A stretch of 64,000 nucleotides of DNA from Blastocladiella emersonii ATCC 22665 (Eukaryota; Blastocladiomycota; Blastocladiomycetes; Blastocladiales; Blastocladiaceae): NCBI GenBank assembly GCA_025594325.1, contig JANHCV010000007.1:1054001-1118000 (forward strand). Direction: 5' to 3'. Of the stretch, positions 1-10,775 are shown in pieces. Each line of letters starts with the position of its first letter. Position 1 is the first letter of the stretch. The notes below the pieces were generated by a model. The model saw only the letters and a program-made list of their open reading frames with translations, had not been told where the DNA came from and made no database searches. A program made the position numbers and the translations under genes.

Positions 1-2
1 TT

Positions 3-1779
3 GCTGTTGGGTTTCACCCCAAAAACGACCTGCGTGGCATGGCGCCGTACCTCGGCGTGATGCCGCGCGAGCGCATCTCAAACGTGACCCGCGCCGTGCG
101 GCGGAAATGCCCGAGCCTCAACATCGTCGATGCGACGCTGAGCGGCAACGCGAATCTCCTTGAAGTGTTGCGCGACCACGGCAGAGCTGTCTTGCAGATT
201 GGCCACGGCGACGTGCACGAGGCCTTGAATCGCGGCTTCGACGACGTCGTCGCTTTTTGGCGCGCAAACAAGTCGGCCGTTGCACTTCCCCCCACTGCGC
301 ACGAACGGCTGCTGGTCGCACTTGATGTAGTGCAAGACGCTCCCTTTCCAGGCAACGGAATGGCGCCAGGCGACGCAGCCATTCTCGAACTCGCCGACAG
401 TATTGCTGAGGGCAGCGCAGCCATCGTCAACATGCGGCAAAAAGCGAATCACCCTCGACGGCATCGCCGTGCTCAACCGCGCCTTCGCCTCGCCCAAGCA
501 GCGCGTGCTTTACGTCTCGCTCCTCTGTTGCGACCTCGACGTGGCGCGGGTGCGCGCGCTGCGCCTCCCACCGACGGTGCAACGGCTTGACTTGTCGGGC
601 AACCGGATCGCGCAGTTCGAGCAGGTCTTGTCCGTTCTGCCCGCTTCGCTCACCGAGCTGGGCATGCGCTCGGCTGGGATCACGTCCGTCGCGATCGGCG
701 AGCACACGACGCAGTTCCCGCCCGCCCTGAAAGCTCTCACACTAGCGTACAACCCGCTTGACGTCCAGCTGGCGGCTGCGCTCATGGACTGCCTCCCCGA
801 GTCGTTCGAATGCCTCGACCTTGCAGGCTCATCCCACAAGAACACGCTTGCAACGCGCGCAGTCTTTGCCCGCCTTCCCGCAGGGCTCGTTTCCTTCAAG
901 TACGAGATCAATGCGTTTTCGCTCGAGGCCGCCGAGGCGCTCGCGCTTCGCCTCACCTGTCTCCGAGGCCTGCGCACGCTGCAGCTCCACAACTGCGACA
1001 TGTTGCCCGCGAGGGCCGCCGTGGTGATTGCTGCGCTTCCCGACACGCTGGCGGAGCTGAACCTGAACGGCAACCTGGTCCACCCGCACGGCGCGTCGAG
1101 CGCGCTGGCCAGTCGCCAGTTGCCGCAGCTGACCAACCTGCAACTCGCTTCAACCCGCATGGGCGCTGCCGACTTGGAGGACCTTGCGCGTGGCATTCCC
1201 GCGACGCTCACCGATCTTGATCTCAGCGGAGATCACCCTGGTATCGCCGCTGTGCTAGACTGCTTCGTGGCGCAGGTCGCGTCGACAGCCCAGCACCTCG
1301 AAAGCCTCATGCTGCTGGGTTCTGACCTGACCGAGCTTGACGCAGTTCACTTCGCGCGCGCTCTCCCTGCCTCGATGAAGCGCATGATGCTCCACCGCGC
1401 CATCTTTGCGCCGGACGGACTCGCTTTGATGTTGCAGAACATGCCCGAAACCAACATGATCAACTTATGCTTGGGCGAAGTGACGCTGAGCCGCTCCGAC
1501 ATGGACGCGCTCGCGTCGTGGGCTCGGCGCACACCTTCGCTGCAGATTCTCGACTTGACGCGATGCGGCGTCAACAACGAGGGAATGGCAGAGCTGATCC
1601 CCGCTTTGCCCGCAGCCATGTGGATCTTGCGCATTGACGACAACCCGATCGAAGACGCGGTCGTTGATGTGTTCAAGGCGAACCGCATGCCGCGGTTGCG
1701 CACGCTTTCGGTCACGGTGAAGGGGACACGGATCAGCCCCGAAGGGCAAGCTCGGCTCAAGTCCATCTTGGGTAGCTGA
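3..1779 (+). CDS. Leucine-rich-repeat protein, 5' truncated by window edge and frameshifted
   Basis: The frame is open from the first bases of the window, so the true start lies upstream. The first part (3 to about 430) is an unrecognised sequence. The second part, from about 430 to the TGA at 1777-1779, holds repeated leucine-rich motifs such as VQRLDLSGNRI, LTDLDLSGD, LQILDLTRCGV and LRTLSV, with spacing typical of ribonuclease-inhibitor-like LRRs. These make a protein-interaction solenoid. The two parts are in different frames. The switch falls at a run of five A at about 438-442, and no GTACG-type donor or acceptor there explains it as an intron. It is therefore either a real 1-nt indel, making a pseudogene, or a sequencing or assembly error. 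The LRR part keeps good coding character to the stop, which favours a recent lesion or an error. The specific function is unknown. Confidence 0.65.
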
Positions 1780-2499
1780 CCAGCGGCGAGCACACTCGCT
1801 CAATAGACGCGCCACGATTTGTGTTGATTTCTACAACGAATAGAATCTGGTGAAACGTCGAAAGTTCTATCGTTGCAACAATCGTGGATCGTCCCGCGAG
1901 AACGGGCCGTGGGCAAGACGACCACGAGGTCTGCGCTCATTTACACGTGAGTGGCGCGGCGCGTCTGATCCCCGCCCGCCTATTGCTGGGCGTGATCGAG
2001 TTGAAACGAGATGCGAGATTGCGGTGGCAATATTGCTCAGATAGAGTGCAGCGAGTCGCTTCTGGTCCGCCGTGAGGTGAAAGCCGAGGACGACAAAGTA
2101 GCAGGTCCTGGAAGCGGGCGGTTGCGCTGAGGGTCCGAGCGCGCAGCGTTTCTGGCTCTACCTTCTCGATCGGAGCGACGGCCCCGCCCGCCTCGGCAAG
2201 AGCAAACCATGAGCTGGGACTAACCCACGACGGAGCCGCCGCACACCCAACGCAAACTGGTCATGAGCAAAGGAACTTTGCACGAGGTTCGCTCGCTCGG
2301 CAGAACCTGGAAGCACACGTATACGTTCCGGGAACACGGCCACGCCACGCGTACCAGCCCCCGAGTCACTTGTTGCTAGAGACGCGGCACACGTCGAGCT
2401 CAACCTTCTCCGCGAGGAAGAAATTACGCGGGCGGGCGAGCGGAAACATGACGCGGACGCACGCGATGATGGCCTTGACCCCAACAGCCATGGAAACCT
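1780..2499. other. No gene seen
   Basis: This is the tail downstream of the LRR gene. The short open frames here lack recognisable domains and sensible splice structure. I see nothing supportable. Confidence 0.5.
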
Positions 2500-3300
2500 C
2501 GAGGACGGGCGTGTGGTTGAGAGTAAGCGGTCAATACACGTACAGTGAACTACTGGTGTAGTGCAGCGAGTGAGCGAGCGAGCCGTGAGTGATCATCATC
2601 ATCAGTGGAGTAGAGAGAAGTTGCGGCGACCGACTAGGACGACACGTTCCATGTTAGACAATGACCTGCGCCGCCGCCGGGGACACGACCACGACGACGA
2701 CGACTTGGACTTGAGCGTGCGGGCGCGTAGGCTCGAGGATGAGAGTCATTGGTTTGTGTCGCGCGCTCCGAGCTCGATCATGTCGCGCGCGGGTCATGAG
2801 CCATAGTCGATGCCCTACGCGGCCATGGCCACGGCGCGAGGCCACGGACTCGTGCTGCTGGGCTGGACGATGGCGAACGCGAAGCGTGGCGAAGCGTCGA
2901 GGTTGCCGAAGCAGCAGATGGGCGAGGACGAGGATGATGATCCGGACACGCTTGAGGAGGAGCGACGGTGGCGATACGATCAATCAGCAGCCCGTGTTGG
3001 TCGAGGCGAGCAGCGCCTACTCGGAGAAACGAAGTTCGCGCGCGTCAGTCCGCCGTATTCGCAATCACTACGCGCAGCGTAGATGGAGCGTACCGTCACA
3101 GAACAGATCGTCGTCGTGCAGCACCGCTGGTCGCGGCGGCGGCGTCGAGGATGAAAACGAGTACGCGCGCGGAGGAAGAAGAACTCGAAGACGGTCAAGT
3201 CGGCTACACAGCGGATGCAGTCGCGCGGCTCGGTCAGTATGAGCCGCCGTGCGGATGGTCCCGTCTCGTCTCGGCCACGTGGACCGATATCATCTAGTTG
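2500..3300 (-). repeat. Degenerate repeat unit A (second copy at about 14.9-15.2 kb)
   Basis: The stretch around 2561-2760 resembles 14895-15080. Both carry GAGCGAGCGAG, GTGAGTGATCATCA, TTGCGGCGACCGAC and ACACGTTCCATG in the same order. Read on the minus strand, GATCACTCAC looks like an intron branch-point region followed by an AG acceptor. The unit is therefore probably a decayed exon-intron fragment rather than a simple repeat. No continuous protein is recoverable. Confidence 0.45.
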
Positions 3301-3399
3301 TCGTGTGACCCGATGCGCACGCGGTTCTCGTCGTAGAGCTTGACCTCGGCTTGGTCAACGCGTACATGACTCGGAGCGGTGGTGGGGATGCAGCCGAGA

Positions 3400-5425
3400 A
3401 CGTCCGCGTACGTATACGGGGCGAACAGCTGGCTGCGGACGAGCGAGGAACGACGCGGTAGCTCGTCGTTACGCGGTACGCGCGCGTACAAAACACGAGT
3501 CGGGTCGTCGATGCGAGCGAGGCGAAGTAGCGCGACTTCCATCTACTACTGGTCGCGGAGAACAGATGTCAGCGATCACGGACTCGCGCGCAAAGATGTG
3601 ATCAGCGGCGGACGGGAACAAGGCAATGTCGGCGGGGCGCGATGATGATGTTGACCTAGTTCGATTTGTCGTGGCGCTGGCCGAGGTGAGATCACGACGC
3701 TGACGCAAACGCGATGGCCATCGGACATGGTGGCAGCGGGAGCGTTTGCAAGCGTGTAGTCGGACGGTCTAGAGTTCTCGATCCAGTCGCACACGATGAG
3801 TTTCTAGAGCAGCGCGACGAGCGAGCAAGTGGTGAGTGATCGGCCGTGTCCACGCGGGTGAGGGATCCAGAGCGACACGTCCCAGGTTAACGATAACCTA
3901 CGACCCCGCCGCGTGACGCTCGCCGTCAACTTGACCTGGTGGTGGTTAGCGTCGCGTCGTGTCACGCCGTGTCGTGGCTGGCCGGAGCTTGGTGGTCGTT
4001 GACTGACGGGGACGGCCACCGCGCGCGCGCAGTGTTGTGGCAGAAGCCGAGTCGTAGTCGTTGAGAGCACCGTGCTGAGCGAGCGAGCTCGGCCGAGGAC
4101 TGCGGTCGATGATCGAGATGGTGGCGGCGGCCGTTGCAGTTCTGGAGCGACCGACCGTCGAGGCGCCCCGCAGCTTACTTGAAGTCGTCGATGCGGGGGA
4201 AGTAAAGCCTCGACATCGAGAAGTACGTGAGGTCGGCGCGTGTAGTGTCGTCGGGTCGGTAGTTGTTCTAGTGTCAAGCGGCGATGCGCCATGATTATGC
4301 GGACAGCGGCGGGCCCATTCTCGTACCGGATGATGACACTCGCTCGCTTGCCATGGACTCGGCACGCGCGTGAGCTCAGGGACGGACGAGGATGATGGTC
4401 ATCGGCTTGGACAGCTGCTGCTCCTTGCTGAACGCCTTGCGGCCCGAGCGAGTCATCATGATGGCTGTGCCGTGACCGTGGCCGCGCGCTGGATCTGGAT
4501 CAGCGAACGAGCGAGCGAACCAGCGTGTGCGTGTCAAGCTTCTTGATGAGCGCGAGCTTCTTAACGAGTGTGAGCTGGCCCACGCCCGATGCTGCCGCTG
4601 TCCTTGAACGCACGCGTACCGGTGCTTCATCGTTGTGTGTTGCTGTGGAGCGCCAGTCGCTTGAATCAAATGGCACGGCACGGCGAGAATCTGGGGAAAT
4701 GCAGCAACTTCAAGATGTCAGTGATCGATAATCGGTGGTACTTTTGAGGCGACCGACACGAAACGTCACGTACCAGCCATGCAGGGCGATGTACGCCGCC
4801 CGCCCACGGACTTGGACTCGCGCTGTACAGTCGGCCGAGCGTCGAGCCGCGCACGTTGAACGTGAGCGTTGGACGCGAGCGTGGCCGACTTGACGTGTCA
4901 TCGTAGCATGTTGCAGTGGTCATGAGTGAGCAATGAGTGCATGGACGACCACGAGCGAGGCCAAGGGCACGTACCTCCGCCGTGCTTGAGGCGAAGAGTT
5001 GGGAAGAAGCGACGAGGGTGCTGCGATAGGGAACGAGCGAGACGGGGAACAGTTGATGGTCGCGGAGCAACTCACCGCAGCCGCCAGGACGGCCGAGTGC
5101 GAGCTTGAAGTCGTCGTTGCTACGCGAAAGCCGCCGGCCCAGGTCGGTTACGAGCTCGTATGACGTATCTCGTAAACACGCACGCGTACCGTAAATGAGC
5201 CGCTGCTGCTGCCGCGCTTCTGGAACGCGATCCATGGCGATCTTGACCTGTATCTCGGCGTACAGCTCACCGCCGACGCGCAACGCGTATCCAGGGAGTG
5301 CGACTAGGCCATGGCCATAGCCACGTACCGGTTGACTCGAGGAGAAAGAGGAGGAGTACAGGTGCCTGCCTACAACGACGCGCGTCGTGTCAGCAGACCT
5401 CGCGAAGCGTGTCCTTGGCGTACCG
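3400..5425 (-). repeat. Tandem degenerate gene-like unit, copy 1
   Basis: Most of this stretch matches 5425-7990 block by block in the same order and orientation. Examples are 3525-3600 with 5548-5632, 3640-3800 with 6090-6290, 3800-4290 with 6280-6750, 4380-4740 with 6900-7260, and 4740-5150 with 7260-7760. Minus-strand peptides are conserved between copies but fall in different frames: KLIV.., AAYIALHGW, and a segment beginning ELYAEIQVK. Intron-like GTACGTG...CACTCAC...CAG patterns recur. It looks like a multi-exon gene duplicated in tandem and since decayed. I do not recognise the family, and no intact reading frame survives. Confidence 0.5.
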
Positions 5426-7990
5426 GATGCAGCAGAGGCGCGTGGCGAGCAGCTGGCCGCAATCAATCAGGCGAAAGACGACGCGACAGCTTGTTGTTGG
5501 ACGCGGTACTGCGCGCGAACACGAGTCTGTTCGATGATGCGAGCGAGGAGAAGTCGCGCGGCTGCCATCTACCAGTCGCGGAGAACACATATCAGCGATC
5601 CCGGACTTGCGCGCACGGGTGTGATCGGAAGAAGGAAGAAGGCGCCACGTTCCAGGTCCGCTGCTCGAGTTCTGCTGAGTGTCGGTCGACTTGTTGATGC
5701 CGTAGGTCGTTGTTGTCGTCTCGTGGATCGTGATGAGCTCGCAGTCGGTCCCGTCGTTCATCTCGATCTCGCGTAGTTCGTGGCCGTCGCCTCTGCTGCG
5801 CGAAGCCGAGGTTGCTGACGATCACCGAGTCGTCGTAGCCCTTCTTGAGCTCGCGGCCGAGATGCGTGCCCGAGTGCATGCCGTAGGTGTTGGAGTTGTC
5901 GTAGCTGTCATCGTCGCGCGCCAACGGAGCCCCGGCCGTGCTCCGTTCGGGAGATTCCAGCCCTCTAGGCTCGAGCGACGCGTCAGTTTCCCGTGTCAGT
6001 TTCCCGTGACGACGCGGCGGCAGGAGATCGGTAGCGTACCTTTGGTGTAGTACGACCGCCAAGTTGGCGCGGCGGCGGCGGCGGCGGACACGAACACGGC
6101 AATGTTGGCGGGGCGCGGATGATGATGATCTGGATCGACTAGGAGCGCTGAAGAAGGGTGGCGGTATCACGATGCGGAAGCACGCGATGGGCCTCGGACA
6201 TGGCGGCGGCAGCGGAAGCGTTCGCCGCGAGAGAGTGGTCAGTCAGGCTGTCGCGCGAATACTTGGTCGAGGCCCACACGATGAACTTCTTGCGCAAAGC
6301 GCAGGGCGAGCGAGCAGTGTGTGAGTGATCGGCCATGTTCGCACGAGTGAGAGATCCAGCGCGCCACGTCCCAGGTTGACTTTGACTTCCGACCCCGCCG
6401 CGTGACGCTCGCCGACGACTTGAGCTGGTCATTCGCGTCGCGTCGCGGCGCGTCGCGTCATGTTGTGGCTGGCTGGAGCTTGGTGGTCGACGCGCGCGTG
6501 GTGTTGTCGCGGAAGTCGCAGAAGTCGATGAAGTCGATGAAGTCGACTCGTAGAAGCCGAGGCGCTGTTGTTGAGAGCACCAAGCACCGTGTTGAGCGTG
6601 GGCTTGGCCATGGACCGCAGTTGATGATCGAGATGGTGGCGGCGGTCGTTGCAGTCCTGGAACGACTGACGTCGAGGCGCCCTGCCGCTTGAAGTAGTCG
6701 AAGAAGCGGAAGTTGAGCTTCGACCACGACGGCGACGAGTACCTGAGGCTCAGCTCGGCCCGGCTCGACCCGCCGCCGCGCGTAGTGGTGGTCGGGTAGA
6801 AGTCGTGGTGTTGTACTCGCCCTAGCTCCAAGCGACGCGTCAGTCACGATTCCGTGAATGGCAGCAAGCGCTTTGCGCGCACCATACGCTAGCCCTAGGC
6901 TCGGCATGAACTCGGTACGCGTGGTCTCGGGGAGGAATGACAATGGCCAGCTTGAATTGCTGCTCCTTCCTGGACGACCCGTGGCCCGAGCGGGTCATCA
7001 TAACCACGACCACGACCATGGCCGCGTGCTGGATCCCGAACAGCGAGCGAGTCCTCGAACCAGTGTGTGCGTGTCGAGCTTCTTGATGAACGCGAGCCGG
7101 CCCACGCCCGATGCTGCCGCCCTTGAACGCGCGCGTGCTGGTTATCGGGTCGACGTGTGTTGCTGAGGAGCACGAGTCGCCGGAATCGAGAGTCACGGCA
7201 AGGATCTGGACAAGAAACGTAGCAACAGAAAGATGTGAGTGGTCATCGGTGATACTTTTCGTGGACGACCAATGACGAAGCGACGACACGTACCATCCCT
7301 GCAGGGCAATGTACGCCGCCCGCCGTCTTGGACTTGCGCGCCGCGCTGCGCGGTCGGTCAAGCGTTGAGCGTCATGCCGTACGTTGAACGTGAGCGTCGT
7401 GCGTCGAGCGCGGCCGACTTGAGGCGTTGTTGTAGCGTGCTGCCGTAGTAGTCGAGCGACTCGGTCCCTCGAACTTGAGTGCACAACCCCCCGCCGCGGG
7501 CAACCGCGCAACGGGTTACTACAAGATCGGACGTGAGTGAGCAATGAGGGCATGGCGACCACTACGAGACCATTAAAACTCGTACCGTCGCTCTGCTTGA
7601 GGCAACGGTCGAGAGGAAGCGGCCTTGCTGCGAGAACTGGGCGAGAAACACGAGGAGCAGTTAATGGTCGCGGAACAGCCCGCGGCCGTTGCCGCGGCCA
7701 GTACGCCCGAGTGCGAGCTTGAAGTTGTCGCTGCTACGCGGAAGCCGCCAACCCAGGTCAGTGACAAGCCGAGCGATGGCTGCCGTGAAAACGCGCGTAC
7801 CGTCGCTGAGTCGTTGCTGCTGCATCGGGATCCACGCGATCCACGTCGAACTTGACCTGCAGCTTGACGCATCGATCACCGACGGCGACGCGTTTCGATG
7901 AGAGCGCCACGCGTCGGAGCACGTACCAGCCGGACATTGAGGAGGAGGGGCGTGGATGCCTGCCTGGAACGACCGTCGCAAAACCTGCAG
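5426..7990 (-). repeat. Tandem degenerate gene-like unit, copy 2
   Basis: This is the second, longer copy of the unit at 3400-5425. The block at about 7835-7950 repeats 5225-5330, which supports end-to-end duplication. On the minus strand, exon-like pieces include KFIVWASTKYSRDSL near 6280, AAYIALQGW near 7310, and TYGMHSGTHLGRELKKGYDD near 5880. Each is followed or preceded by GTACGT or CAG splice-like signals. Frames are not continuous between pieces. No domain is recognised. Confidence 0.5.
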
Positions 7991-8039
7991 CAGCGGTTCG
8001 GGGCCCGATCGCGGCCGGATCGCGGCCAGAAAGCAGCAT

Positions 8040-8440
8040 CTGGGCCGGATCTGTGATATTATCCTGATGCGGACCGGATCTGGCTCAGACGCCGCGCGGG
8101 CGGCGCGAGCGGGGTCGGGGCAGCGTTGGGGCAGCGTTGGGGCGGTATCCGGCCCAGATCCGGCCCTGATCGAGCCGTGATCCTGCCCTGATCTCGCCCA
8201 GGTCCGGGGCAGAGGCTGCCGTGATGCCGCCGCGAAGTGCGCACCGATCGTGTCACGATCCCGCTCGCATCGTGGCCGGATCCGGGCACACGTCGCAGTC
8301 AGATCCTGGCCGTATCGTCGCCAGATCCGGGCCATGTCGCGCTCAGATCCTGGCCGTATCGTCGCCGGATCCGGGCCATGTCGCGCTCAGATCCTGACCC
8401 AGTCGGGGAGTCATCCGCATAGCATTCGGGTATATATATA
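8040..8440. repeat. GGATCC-rich repeat block with a 44-bp tandem repeat
   Basis: The block is built of variants of CCGGATC and CAGATCC words. From 8299 a 44-bp unit (TCAGATCCTGGCCGTATCGT and onward) recurs at 8343 and starts again at 8387, so the period is exactly 44. It ends at a TA-dinucleotide run near 8431-8445. A related GGATCTGGGCC-rich block lies at about 13761-13970. No coding potential is credible; the open frames across it are a by-product of the repeat. Confidence 0.75.
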
Positions 8441-8553
8441 TACAATATCATCATATCGGAACACGCTTGGGCGGCCGGCCGGCCGGCCTGCCCGCCCGCT
8501 CGCCCGCCCCCACCCCACGGTCAACAGCGTGTGCGCGCGCGCGCGCCCTTGGC

Positions 8554-10339
8554 CTACTTCTTGGCCTTGGTCTTCGTTCTGCGCGGCATCGAGATGGCGA
8601 GCGCCGCGAGCGTCGCCGCGCGCTTGGCGCTGGGCTTGCGCACGCGCGTCGACTTGGCCCGCGTCGCGGGTGGCGCGTTCTTGACGTTATTGGTTGGGTC
8701 CGTCTCCTGCGTGACTTGAGCATCGGACCACGCTGACTCGTTGTCCTCGGCGCGCTCGTCGTCCTCGATGACGCCACCCTTGGACGCCGCCGACTGGCGC
8801 AGCTTGGCCTCGGTCTGGCCGTCGACCACGCCCGCTGGATCTTGAGCAGCAGCCGCAGCATCGACGGCCGCGGCCGGCGAGGTGAGCCCGTGTGCCGCGC
8901 CGACTTGGGGCTCAACCATGGACCTGCTGGTCGATGTTGCACCAGCATCGACACCTGCAGCAGTGGAGCGATGGGCTGGGAGGTGGGAGCGATGGCATGA
9001 GCGTCAGCGTTGGTCACTCGGACGCGGAGACAGCAGCGAAGGGAAGGGAGCATACGACGAGGCCGCTGCTGCAGTGGCGGAGGTGGTGATGGCCGAGGTG
9101 GTGGCGGGGTCGGCAAACGTGGACGACGAAGGGGACTGGCGTCGCTCTCGCCGCCCTCGTCATCGAGAGAGGGGTGGGAGAGCGGGAGCGGGAGCGGGGA
9201 CGAGGGGAAGGGCGCGGTTGTAGTCTCAACAGGCACGAGCGAGGGCGCGCCAGTGGCGAGTGGGATTGTGGCTGAGGTCGAGGCCAACATGGTGAGCGAC
9301 GCCAGGCCGCTACCGTTGCCGCTGCGCGCGAGCAGCTCAAAGATACCGGGGTCGAGGCCGTTGTGGGCAGCAAGGTGAAGAGGCGACGCCGGGTTGCTGG
9401 GGTTGATGAGCATCGACGACGTGTTGCCCGACGGCATCTCGACCGCGTAGCCCGAGTCGGAGAAGGGCACGGCGCCAGCGGGTACCGATGACAAGGCCGA
9501 GGCCGCTGCTGGTGCCCCGGCGATGGCGAGGCCAGACGCGGGCGTGGCGGTGCTCGGCGGCGGGGCAGTGAACCACGCGAAGCCCGTACCGTACCCACGT
9601 CGGGCACACGTCTCGCGGAACAGCACCGAGAAGCCGGTCACCTTCTCGGTAAAGTCGGGTTCCGCCACGACCTTGCAGAGCTTGGTGAGGTTGGATTGCT
9701 GGTCCGACTGGTTGCGGAAGTCACCCCACCCCTTCGCGGGCGACAGGGCCGAGCCCAGCTAGGCAGCGCGCGCGCGCAGGGGTGAGCAGGCTGCAGAAAG
9801 AAAGCGGCGGTGATGGCGGAGGCGCAACGTACCACGGCGAGAAGTAGAGCGAGGAAGCACTGGGCGCAGTTGACCTTGAGCACGGCCCCGTCCAGTTCCT
9901 GCAGCACCAGCACAGCGATGGATCCAAAGGATACATTCGCTATGAGGGCAAGGTCGGAGGGGGAGGGGAGGGGCGAATGAGGGGTACAAGTCGTGTCGAG
10001 GGATGGGCAGATGCACGCAACATACAGTTCACGGACGACAGGAGGACGCCGTCGAGCAGCACCTCAAGGATCGTGTTCGGGTTGCCGGCCGCGTCGAAGA
10101 GCACGTTGTTGGTCCACGCAGGCTCGAGGACGCCCATGTTGCCGGCCTTGGCGGCCTTGAAGGCGGCGTGCGCCGTGTCCCAGGTCCCTGAGGCGATCGA
10201 GGCGTTGTTGACCAGCTTCTGCTTGATGAACTTGAGGACCAGCGTGAAGAGGTTGGAGCTCGTCCGCCGTCGTGTCGAGCGGCAACACGGCAGGCGCCGA
10301 GCCGGACAACGGGCTGGGTGCGGGTTGGTGCGACGCCAT
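8554..10339 (-). CDS. Unrecognised multi-exon protein, frames partly unresolved
   Basis: The proposed start is the ATG at 10339. A well-conserved-looking segment follows (NLFTLVLKFIKQKLVNNAS ... NTILEVLLDGVLLSSVN) and ends at a GTATGT donor at 10025. Exon 2 is 9939-9833, with a GTACGT donor at 9832. Exon 3 starts at 9758 and includes PASPLHLAAHNGLDPGIFEL, an ankyrin-like turn. The C-terminal piece (about 8919-8554) is rich in K, R and A and ends KTKAKK, suggesting a nuclear or nucleic-acid-binding tail. Two frame problems remain. One lies between the MASHQPAPSP start and NLFTLV (about 10260). The other is near a CCCC run at about 9140, where an intron may also be present. Either there are small indels or my exon model is wrong. 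No family is recognised. The gene shares a divergent promoter with 10776-12755. Confidence 0.45.
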
Positions 10340-10585
10340 GACGGGCGACGCTCGGGACGCGAGATGGCGGTGACGGTGGCGGTGGAGGGCGGGTGGGTCG
10401 GATGCCAGCAGGTCGAGGGTGGCGGGTGTCTTGTGGGAGCGGAAGCGACCGAGGCCGAGCAGGCGCAAAGTCAAGAGAGGGGAGGGAGAGCGGGAGCGGG
10501 AGCGGGCGGGGCGGGGCGAGGGGGCGCCCCCTCTTCGCCTGCCTCTTCGCCGCCGCTGTGCAGCAGGCTGTGCAGCACGCCGCCG

Positions 10586-10633
10586 AACGCGCAAACGCGC
10601 CAACGCGCCAACGCGCCAACGCGCCAACGCGCC
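10586..10633. repeat. AACGCGCC octamer tandem array in the divergent promoter
   Basis: Five perfect AACGCGCC octamers (10594-10633) are preceded by one variant, AACGCGCA (10586-10593). The array lies between the divergent starts at 10339 (minus) and 10776 (plus). ACGCG is the core of MCB-type (MluI cell-cycle box) elements in fungi, so clustered binding sites are possible. That role is inferred. Confidence 0.7.
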
Positions 10634-10775
10634 AATCACGTGCTCGGCGCGTCGCTGCCTCGCCGCCGCGCCGCAATCTCTCCCGCGCGCGCGCACGCCA
10701 ACGCTGGGCCGCCCACGCCCAAACTAGTTCCCATGTAACTGCCCGCAACTCGACCCGTCCACCCGTCCATCCATC

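Noticed and set aside
4109-4294. Short plus-strand ORFs within the tandem degenerate units
   Set aside because: They are not conserved between the two copies, whereas minus-strand peptides and splice-like signals are.
8451-9668. 405-residue continuous minus-strand open frame as one exon
   Set aside because: Only the first 170 or so residues look coding. The later part is R/P-rich noise, while the real C-terminal segment (8919-8554) is in another frame.
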